From JBCDAP01 sp038747915 (GTDB lineage: Bacteria; Planctomycetota; Phycisphaerae; Phycisphaerales; UBA1924): DNA of 11,896 nucleotides. The stretch covers positions 1-11,896 of the forward strand of contig JBCDJJ010000096.1 of NCBI GenBank assembly GCA_038747915.1, read 5' to 3'. The position numbers and the translations under genes were made by a program. This document shows, piece by piece, positions 1-6,202 of this stretch. Below the pieces are notes generated by a model that did not search any database, was not told where the DNA came from, and was given only the letters and a program-made list of their open reading frames with translations. Each line of letters starts with the position of its first letter. Position 1 is the stretch's first letter.

Positions 1-391
1 CGCTCACCAATACCTGCGCCGGCCCGCTCCGCGCCAGGATCCGGCGCGCCCCATCGATGCCCTCGCCAACATGACCGCGCGCCCTACCATCTCGCGGCTC
101 GCGCACTGTGCCGACGTGGATCGCCTGCCGGAGCCGCGACGCGTGCTCGCCGAACGCCAGACCGATGGCAAGGCTCGCGCGCACCGCATCCTCAGCGAAC
201 TCGAACCCCGCCACCACGCCGCCCGAGTCCGACTGCTCCAGCACACGCCCGCCGTGCTCGGTCACCCGCCGGCACGCCCGCGCCGCCCAGACCCATGCCC
301 CTGGTTCGCTCATAGGCGCAATCAACAGCACCGCGCGCGCCGCACGCTCGACCGTCGGATCGAAGGTTGAAACCTCGTCGGCTGGGCTCAC
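1..391 (-). CDS. Class III nucleotidyl cyclase-like domain protein, degenerate (N-terminal part only)
   Basis: The reading frame starts at a GTG and is open to the window edge, giving 130 residues of N-terminus. The start is supported by GGAG (399-402) seven bases upstream and an in-frame TGA just before it. The pattern follows class III adenylate/guanylate cyclases: a hydrophobic strand (AVLLIAPMSEPG, residues 20-31), HGGRVLEQ (46-53), a strand GVVAGFE (58-64), the helix EDAVRASLAIGLAF (67-80), then IHVGTV (91-96) and a segment ending AQVLVS (125-130), matching the family's 'GihtGev ... AARl ... pGqvlvS'. The two metal-binding aspartates expected after the first strand and in the 'GDG' turn appear replaced (IAPMS and SGG). 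The domain may therefore be a non-catalytic sensor or regulatory module. It begins 52 bases after the FG-GAP gene, so co-transcription is possible. The C-terminal partner domain is outside the window. Family call is by eye. Confidence 0.6.
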   Translation of the reverse strand, partial: MSPADEVSTFDPTVERAARAVLLIAPMSEPGAWVWAARACRRVTEHGGRVLEQSDSGGVVAGFEFAEDAVRASLAIGLAFGEHASRLRQAIHVGTVREPRDGRARGHVGEGIDGARRILARSGPAQVLVS

Positions 392-443
392 GAGGGCACT
401 CCGAAGTCATGCATATCCGACAGTATGCGCGCACGCCGTGCGA

Positions 444-3400
444 TCACGGGCAGCCCATGACCCCATCGGCGCTCATCTGCTGCATGAACAACGCGAGATC
501 GAGCCCATCGCGCACCCCAGCCGGTGGCGCGACGTCGGCACTCATCGACTGGATGTTCAGCGCCGCGAGAAAGTCGGTCACGTCCGTGCCGTCGATCACC
601 CCATCGCCGGTGAAGTCGCCCGGGCAATCGTTCTCGAACTCGAACAGCATCGTGAACGCGATCGCGCCGGTGCCGGGGCTGCACCCCGCATTGGCCTCGG
701 GTGAGGTCAGCAGATACGGGCCGGTGTCCACCTCTTCGGTATCGCCGCACCCACCCGGTGTGGGCAGCACGCCCACCTCCGTATCCGAGTCCAGCAGCAG
801 CGCGCGGTCGTAGTCATCGGTCGCGGTCACGGTAAAAATATTCGGATCGCCCATCGAGCCGCCCAGCACATCCAGCTCGACGGTCAGGCTCCAGTGCGCC
901 GGCATGTAGTTCACCGAGTCCACCACAAGCTCAAACCCGTTCCGCTGCACGTTGAGCCCGCCCTGAGCGATCACATCCGGGTCGCAGTCCGGCTCGCTCG
1001 CACCACCGCACGGCGAAGCAAAGGCAAATCCAGAGGTGTCGGTCAGCGTGATCGAGAACTCCACGCACCCCGGGCAGTTCGGGTCGGCCTCGAAACCGGG
1101 CGCCATGAGCGGCACCGCGACGAACCCGCTCGACTCGCCAGACACCGATGGCATCGGGTCGGGTGGCCCGATCCCACCGGGTGGGGGCACCGGCTCCGGG
1201 TCGACCGAGAGCAGCAACCGTCCGTACCGATACCGACGGTCAAACGATCGCAGCTCGGCGAACACGCCCGAATCGAGCGGCTCCTCGAGCGAGACCGCGA
1301 GACGACCCGTCGGCGGCGGGAACGGAAAGCCCTGCACCTGCAGAAAGAACCCGCTGTCCTCGGGAAACTGCGCCAGCACGTCCTCCAGCTCGAAGGACGA
1401 CGGGAGCGGCGGCTGGTTCGGCGTCAGCGTGAGCAACTCGCCCGGAACAAGGAACTGGCCGAGGTCGAGCTCCCCGCCGTTCACCGCGACATCCACGGCG
1501 TACAGGTTGACGTCGCCGCTCAGCGCCGCGTTCTCTTCCCCTTCGGGGAATGACACATCGCCGCCCGAGATGTTCGTCTGCGACCCCGCATCGGTCACCA
1601 GCGTGATGTTGTTGCCGCCGGAGATGCTGTTCACGCTGCCGCTCTGGGCCACGAACATCCCATCGAAAAACTCACCCCCGGAGATGTACGACACGCTGCC
1701 CGTGCTCGCGAGCCAGGTGGTCGCGTGAACGCCCCCGGCGATCTGCACGACCGTGCCGCCACCGATGTTCGCGCTGCCGGCGCTCACGCCCCCGGTGATG
1801 TTGAGCGTGGCGTCTTTGAGAACCGGAAAATCGAACACCGCGCCCTCGCCGAAGATGTTCGCCTGTGCGCCGCTGGTCAGCTCGAGCACCTCCACCTGAC
1901 CCGAGCCGATCTCGATCACTGTGTTCTGCGCGCCCGCGAGCGTGTTCAGCACCTGCCCGCCACGGATCTCGACCGTTCCGTCTTCCATCAACACCGGAGC
2001 GTTCACCACGCCGCACGAGGCGACCTCGAGCGTGCCGTCGCGGAGCACCGTCGAGATGCCGATGCCACCGTCGGTCAGCTCACCTTCGAGCACGATCCTC
2101 GCACCATTGAGATGGAACGGCGCTCCCGGTGCGCCCACCGGGCCGAGCTGTACATCCGCCGCCACCACCACCAGCGCATCCGGGTTGCTGACGAAGAACA
2201 CCTCGTCCGGGAACTGATCGTCGCCCGAGATCACCACATCGGGCGCCCGTCGGCCCGACCGCCCGTACACCACGTACACCTCGCCCGTGTCATCGCGTGT
2301 CAATGGGTTCGCACCCGGCGCTGCGATCATGATGTCGCGCACGCCGTCGCCGTTGACATCGCCTGCGGACGAGACGCGGGCCCCCGCGCCGTCGTTCGCG
2401 TCGATGCCCTGAAACGTCACACCCCGCCCCGCGAACAGGTTCGCCACGCTCTGCCGACCGCCCGCGCCGAGCCCGCTCCGTCCGAACACCAGGTACGCCT
2501 CGCCGGCACCGGGCACATCACCAGGAGCGGCGCCCTGCGCACCGACCAGCAGATCATCCACCCCGTCCCCATTCACATCACCCACACCCGCGACCGACTG
2601 GCCGGTCCGGTCGCCACCGTCGGCCCCCTCGAGCACGAACCCGCGCTCGCCGTTGAGCGAGCCCAGCTCGAATTCAGTTGTGCCGAACGGCCCGTCGGGA
2701 CACCCCGGTGCCGGCAGGTCGTTGCCGCACGAGAAGAAGACCGCCACCTCGCCCGCTTGGTTCAAGCCGTTCGGCGCTGCAAAGGCCGCGCCGAACGCGA
2801 CATCGTTGAACCCATCGTTGTTGAGGTCGCCCACGCCGTCGACCGAGGTCCCGGTGCGATCCCCGAGCGAGCCTGCCCCGAGTACTCCCTCGCCGCCGAA
2901 GAAGGTCACCCCCTGATCGAGCGTGAGCGTCGCCAGATCGAACACCGTCGAACCGGGCGGCACATCGTCAAAGAATCGGCCCGAATCACCGAACACCAGA
3001 TAACTCTCCCCAGCATCTATCATCCCGTTGGGATCGCCGCCGGGCGCACCGATCACCACATCATCGAAGAGATCGCCATCGATATCACCCGCGCCGGCAA
3101 CCGCGTAACCAGCGCGATCACCATCGTCGATTGCGCCGAACTCCACCGCCTCAGTGAGTGGAACGGTCGCCAGGCGGATCAGCGCAGGAACGTCCGACCG
3201 GCCGTACACCACGTATGAACTCCCGGTCTGCCCCGCGCCCCGCACCGCCGGCTCGGCGCCGATCACGATGTCCAGCAAACCATCCCCATCCACATCGCCC
3301 GCGCCCGAGACCGATGTGCCGAGCCGATCGCCACCGAACCCCCCGAGAATCCGCGTGTGCTCGAGCGGTGTGAGCATCGTGACGTCGACCGTCGGCGGAA

Positions 3401-4013
3401 AAACACTCCCGAGGCTCGAATCCCGTCCATAGATCACGTAGATCGTCCCGCTCGGCATGGCTGCCAGCCCACCCTGGCCGGGTGCGCTGATGGCCATATC
3501 GTCGACACCATCACCGTTGAAGTCGCCCACACCCGCGACCGCGAACCCAAGGAACGCGTTGCTGCTCGGCCCGACGATCTCGAAGCCGTCGGCCGGATCG
3601 AGCGCCTCGAGATCGATGATCGGCGGGAAGGGCACCGGAGTGGCATCAGTCTGCGGCCGACCGTACACGACATACGCCTTGCCCCCCTGGAGCCGGAAGG
3701 GGAACACCGAGAACAGGCTCGCGTAGGGCGAGCCGATGATCAGATCGTCGATGCCATCGCCGTTGACATCACCGGCCGAGTCGATCGCACGACCGGTGTG
3801 CCGCTCCCCGGTCGCGCCCGCGATCACAAAGCCGCTCGGACCCTCGCACCCGATACCGAGTCCGAGTGACTGCAGCGGGACAGTCGCGCCGAACGCCAGA
3901 TCAGACCCCGCGAACGCCGTCTGCGCCAGCGGTCGCCCATTCACTATCGCTCCAGCACCGACCACCAGAATCGCCGCCGTGAGATCAAAAGGCCGCTTCG
4001 TGCGTGCATGCAT
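444..4013 (-). CDS. Secreted FG-GAP beta-propeller / beta-solenoid / dockerin-like protein
   Basis: 1189 residues. The ATG at 4013 is preferred because AGGGTGA lies just upstream and a signal peptide follows directly (hydrophobic LTAAILVVGAGAIVNG at 11-26, likely cleavage near TAFA-GS, 33-37). An in-frame ATG at 4097 would add 28 charged residues. Residues about 60-588 hold seven FG-GAP/VCBS repeats, each with a calcium-loop motif of the DxNGDGxxD type (starting at 82, 164, 240, 310, 396, 479, 552) and usually followed by an IGAP-like strand and YVVYGR. This is the number needed for one seven-bladed integrin-alpha-like propeller. Residues about 660-820 repeat an x-I-x-G-G unit every ~19 residues, as in a beta-solenoid. 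The C-terminus (1130-1188) is dockerin-like: CPGDFTGDGVIDGTDV, a weak second half, and a final GCP. It is presumably exported and surface-attached or released. Ligand is unknown. The upstream gene ends 147 bases earlier and no clear promoter is seen between them. Confidence 0.85.
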   Translation of the reverse strand: MHARTKRPFDLTAAILVVGAGAIVNGRPLAQTAFAGSDLAFGATVPLQSLGLGIGCEGPSGFVIAGATGERHTGRAIDSAGDVNGDGIDDLIIGSPYASLFSVFPFRLQGGKAYVVYGRPQTDATPVPFPPIIDLEALDPADGFEIVGPSSNAFLGFAVAGVGDFNGDGVDDMAISAPGQGGLAAMPSGTIYVIYGRDSSLGSVFPPTVDVTMLTPLEHTRILGGFGGDRLGTSVSGAGDVDGDGLLDIVIGAEPAVRGAGQTGSSYVVYGRSDVPALIRLATVPLTEAVEFGAIDDGDRAGYAVAGAGDIDGDLFDDVVIGAPGGDPNGMIDAGESYLVFGDSGRFFDDVPPGSTVFDLATLTLDQGVTFFGGEGVLGAGSLGDRTGTSVDGVGDLNNDGFNDVAFGAAFAAPNGLNQAGEVAVFFSCGNDLPAPGCPDGPFGTTEFELGSLNGERGFVLEGADGGDRTGQSVAGVGDVNGDGVDDLLVGAQGAAPGDVPGAGEAYLVFGRSGLGAGGRQSVANLFAGRGVTFQGIDANDGAGARVSSAGDVNGDGVRDIMIAAPGANPLTRDDTGEVYVVYGRSGRRAPDVVISGDDQFPDEVFFVSNPDALVVVAADVQLGPVGAPGAPFHLNGARIVLEGELTDGGIGISTVLRDGTLEVASCGVVNAPVLMEDGTVEIRGGQVLNTLAGAQNTVIEIGSGQVEVLELTSGAQANIFGEGAVFDFPVLKDATLNITGGVSAGSANIGGGTVVQIAGGVHATTWLASTGSVSYISGGEFFDGMFVAQSGSVNSISGGNNITLVTDAGSQTNISGGDVSFPEGEENAALSGDVNLYAVDVAVNGGELDLGQFLVPGELLTLTPNQPPLPSSFELEDVLAQFPEDSGFFLQVQGFPFPPPTGRLAVSLEEPLDSGVFAELRSFDRRYRYGRLLLSVDPEPVPPPGGIGPPDPMPSVSGESSGFVAVPLMAPGFEADPNCPGCVEFSITLTDTSGFAFASPCGGASEPDCDPDVIAQGGLNVQRNGFELVVDSVNYMPAHWSLTVELDVLGGSMGDPNIFTVTATDDYDRALLLDSDTEVGVLPTPGGCGDTEEVDTGPYLLTSPEANAGCSPGTGAIAFTMLFEFENDCPGDFTGDGVIDGTDVTDFLAALNIQSMSADVAPPAGVRDGLDLALFMQQMSADGVMGCP

Positions 4014-4160
4014 CGCATCACCCTGACAAAGACCTGGTACGCGGTCCGCACGACCAGCGCGCTCGCGCTCCAACAGTCTGCCAACGGATTGCCCCATGCG
4101 GCAACGTGCAGCTCGAATTAGTCGATGGATCCGCCGAAAACGGCTCTCGCTCCGGTGAGA

Positions 4161-4841
4161 TCAATCGGCCGGTGACGAGATCCCGAGCCGATCAATCAGT
4201 GCCCGAAGCACATCGAGCGCCGTGAGCGTCGGGCGCTCCGTGAGTGCTGAACGCTCGCGCGGCATGAAATGCTCGACCGGCGGGAGCGTCGCCAGCTCCG
4301 GCGCCCCCGCCTCGCGACTCATTCCCTCGAGCGGCTCGAGAGAGAGTGCGCCGTTCCCGCTCACGCTGATGGTCCACAGGCCATCGCCATCGAGTCGGCG
4401 GTAGATCGCCTTGCCGTGGGGCGCCGCCGACGAGGCCCAGTCGACCTCGTCGATGCTCGGCTCGATCACCACGCCCTGGCTCGCTGGCGTGTGCTCGTCG
4501 AACACACGCCGGGCCCACAGCCGGCCGTCCAGCACCACGTAATCGACATACAGCTCGGCGCCCGGCTCGAATGGTGTCTCGATCTCCCGCTCACCACCAT
4601 CCGCGGTGCGCACCACGACCGAGATCTCCCCATCCTCGACCTTCACAAGAGTCACCGCCGTCCGCGAGATCGCCCGGTTGTACTGATCGCGCAGCACCGC
4701 GTACTCATCCGCGAGCGCCGACAGACGATCGCGGTAGATCGACCCCGCAAGGTGGGCCCGTCCCACCTCTAGACCGAGCACGCCGAGCCCCGTGACGAGC
4801 GCAAGCCCAACCACACCGGTAAGAGTGACGGAAACACGCAT
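4161..4841 (-). CDS. Membrane-anchored protein of unknown function
   Basis: 226 residues from the ATG at 4841. I do not recognise the family. The N-terminus is a short basic start followed by one hydrophobic segment (SVTLTGVVGLALVTGLGVLG, 4-23), so it is likely a signal anchor with the rest outside the cytoplasm. Residues about 35-60 (SIYRDRLSALADEYAVLRDQY) look helical and possibly coiled-coil. Residues 60-130 are beta-rich and acidic (TLVKVEDGEISVVV, ELYVDYVVLDGRLWARRVFDE). The C-terminal third is proline-rich, then ends in a helix (LTALDVLRALIDRLGI). No cysteines or catalytic motif stand out. The start is not certain: GGAG lies 14 bases upstream, too far for normal spacing, and a perfect hairpin occupies the gap. 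A TTG at 4913 would add 24 arginine-rich residues. It sits between lexA and the FG-GAP gene on the same strand, with no terminator seen on either side. Confidence 0.65.
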   Translation of the reverse strand: MRVSVTLTGVVGLALVTGLGVLGLEVGRAHLAGSIYRDRLSALADEYAVLRDQYNRAISRTAVTLVKVEDGEISVVVRTADGGEREIETPFEPGAELYVDYVVLDGRLWARRVFDEHTPASQGVVIEPSIDEVDWASSAAPHGKAIYRRLDGDGLWTISVSGNGALSLEPLEGMSREAGAPELATLPPVEHFMPRERSALTERPTLTALDVLRALIDRLGISSPAD

Positions 4842-4858
4842 GAGCCGAGTATCGGCTC
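4842..4858 (-). promoter_or_regulatory. Perfect hairpin abutting a start codon
   Basis: GAGCCGA and TCGGCTC form a 7-bp perfect inverted repeat with a 3-base loop, ending directly before the ATG at 4841. The nearest ribosome-binding motif, GGAG (4856-4859), lies inside the 5' arm. Folding would bury that motif or bring it closer to the start codon, so a translational role is possible. There is no T-tract, so it is not a terminator. Confidence 0.35.
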
Positions 4859-5006
4859 CGCGAGCGCTCACGCTGCACCGAAGCCGATGACCTCGCACTC
4901 GCCCGCGCAACAACCGGCGAACACATCACGCATCTACCACCCCGCGCACCCACCATCCCCACGGTGTCGTCCCAGGTGGATGCGCTCACCGGTCAATGCC
5001 CGCCGA

Positions 5007-5630
5007 TCATCCGTACCGACGCAGCACGCCGATCACGATCCCCTGCACCTTGCACTCGCGAACACGGATCGGCTCGAATTCCGGGTTGGCCGGCTGAAGA
5101 CGAATGTGGTCGCTCTCCTTGAAGTAGGTCTTGAGCGTCGTCTCGCCATTGGGCAGCAGGGCCACCACACGATCGCCGTCGTGGGCCGACTCCCGCCGCT
5201 CGATGATCACGTAATCACCGTCCAGGATGCCCTCGTCGCGCATCGATTCGCCGTCGACACGCAGGGCGAAGGTCGAGTTCACCTGGCCGACCCGCGGCCC
5301 GAACATCTCGGAGAGGTCGAGCGTGTCGTCGTCGGCGAACTTCTCGATCGGCATGCCTGCTGCGATCCGGCCGACCAGCGGGAACATCATCGGTCGGTCT
5401 TCATCCGGCAGCGCGATGCCCTCAGCGATGGACAAAGAGCGAGCCTTGTTCGGCTCGCGCATGAGCGCGCCCTTCTTGATGAGCGCCTCGACGTGCTCGA
5501 ACACGGTGACCTTGCTGACGCCCAACGCGTCGGCCAACTCCTGCATCGTCGGTGAATAGCCGCAGCGCACCCGACTGTCGCGGATCAACTGCAGGATCTT
5601 GAGCTGCTTCGGTGTCAGGTTCAGATTCAT
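5007..5630 (-). CDS. lexA: LexA SOS repressor / S24 self-cleaving protease
   Basis: 207 residues, normal LexA length. It represses DNA-damage genes and cleaves itself when RecA-ssDNA filaments form. The N-terminal winged helix covers about 1-68 (SPTMQELADALGVSKVTVFEHVEAL, 26-50, is the helix-turn-helix). The autocleavage bond is Ala91-Gly92 in GRIAAGMP. The catalytic dyad is Ser129 (VDGESM) and Lys167 (GETTLK), spaced from the cleavage site much as in E. coli. All key residues are present, so it should be functional. The start has AGGG (5638-5641) seven bases upstream. The C-terminus is standard (IGVLRRYG). The reading frame of the preceding gene runs 209 bases into this one. Its DNA site cannot be assigned by comparison; candidate operators are in the promoter region at 6103-6168. 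Confidence 0.95.
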   Translation of the reverse strand: MNLNLTPKQLKILQLIRDSRVRCGYSPTMQELADALGVSKVTVFEHVEALIKKGALMREPNKARSLSIAEGIALPDEDRPMMFPLVGRIAAGMPIEKFADDDTLDLSEMFGPRVGQVNSTFALRVDGESMRDEGILDGDYVIIERRESAHDGDRVVALLPNGETTLKTYFKESDHIRLQPANPEFEPIRVRECKVQGIVIGVLRRYG

Positions 5631-5970
5631 GGTGGATCCCTAGAGAAGAAAGGCTCGGCAACGCTGCGAGCCGGTGCAGTGCCACAATCAGTGAACGTGT
5701 GATCTCGATGCTGTCCGCCCCGGGCGCCAACAGCCGCTCCGCCGCGAGCCAGAGCCCGCCCGATTCCGCCCCCACTGCCGCGTGCCCAATGGTGCCGGCC
5801 GGTGTACCAGCCGGACCACCGATCACGCCGCGGCGATCACGCGCGACGCCCACCTCGTCAGGCCCGAGCGCCGCCGGCTCGAGATCAACCAGGTGGCCCG
5901 AATCGTCGGGACCGATGTCGCGGGTGTACTCGCCACCCGGCCCGAGCCTTAAAAGAGCGGAGAATCCCAT
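5422..5970 (-). CDS. Hypothetical protein upstream of, and overlapping, lexA
   Basis: The ATG at 5970 has GGAG (5979-5982) eight bases upstream, the standard arrangement. The open frame gives 182 residues. I do not recognise the family. The first ~105 residues look like a real globular protein: MGFSALLRLGPGGEYTRDIG at the start, then acidic and glycine/alanine-rich sequence, then GLWLAAERLLAPGADSIEI and a helix RSLIVALHRLAAL. First codon positions are G-rich and third positions mostly G/C, as expected for a gene on this strand. The coding look fades just before the lexA start, and the last ~70 residues are simply the lexA 5' region read in another frame. Either the protein truly overlaps lexA by 209 bases, or its natural end was lost to a frameshift or sequencing error near 5640-5660. 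It would be co-transcribed with lexA. The first ~105 residues are the better-supported part. Confidence 0.45.
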   Translation of the reverse strand: MGFSALLRLGPGGEYTRDIGPDDSGHLVDLEPAALGPDEVGVARDRRGVIGGPAGTPAGTIGHAAVGAESGGLWLAAERLLAPGADSIEITRSLIVALHRLAALPSLSSLGIHHESEPDTEAAQDPAVDPRQSGALRLFTDDAGVGRRVGRQQGHRVRARRGAHQEGRAHARAEQGSLFVHR

Positions 5971-6102
5971 GCGACGATCTCCAGCCGGGCAACACACCCG
6001 GCGTCGTGCAGCCAACCCGGCATCGCCAAACCTCCGCTCGGCGACCCGCGACTCCTTCGTCGCCCCGCATCCCGCAGGGCACTGGTGTTCAGCTGATCTT
6101 TC

Positions 6103-6137
6103 CCAAACACGATGCCAAGGCATGATCAACTGTTTGG
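6103..6137. promoter_or_regulatory. Nested inverted repeats, candidate operator of the lexA unit
   Basis: CCAAACA (6103-6109) and TGTTTGG (6131-6137) are perfect inverted copies separated by 21 bases. Inside them ATGCC-AA-GGCAT (6112-6123) is a second inverted repeat. They lie at and just downstream of the predicted transcription start of the lexA-ward promoter, where a repressor would act. The region is visibly more A/T-rich than its surroundings. LexA autoregulation is an inference. Confidence 0.35.
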
Positions 6138-6168
6138 TAATCTTTACCCACACAGACGCCGCACGCAA
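6136..6168 (-). promoter_or_regulatory. Candidate promoter for the 5970 gene and lexA
   Basis: On the minus strand TTGCGT (6163-6168) is followed after 16 bases by TAAAGA (6141-6146). GGTAA and TTACC (6136-6148) form an inverted repeat that overlaps this -10 element and could be an operator. The match to the sigma-70 consensus is moderate. Its position, after the dprA stop and about 165 bases before the 5970 start, makes sense. Confidence 0.35.
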
Positions 6169-6202
6169 GCGCGATTCGGAGAATTTTTGGTTTCCCACCC
6201 TT

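Noticed and set aside
108..704. Open frame on the plus strand spanning the cyclase-like gene and the dockerin end
   Set aside because: It spans the end of one gene, a gap and the start of another on the opposite strand, and its Arg/Ala/Pro-rich product has no recognisable domain.
1725..3218. Open frame of 497 codons on the plus strand
   Set aside because: Antisense to the FG-GAP repeats; the His/Arg-rich translation and its repeats are explained by the opposite-strand propeller codons.
4014..4097. Upstream ATG extending the FG-GAP protein by 28 residues
   Set aside because: It has no ribosome-binding motif and would bury the signal peptide behind a charged stretch; ATG at 4013 has both signals.
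4842..5006. Terminator or small gene between lexA and the membrane-protein gene
   Set aside because: The only stem is the hairpin at 4842-4858, which lacks a T-tract; frames here are arginine-rich fragments without start signals.
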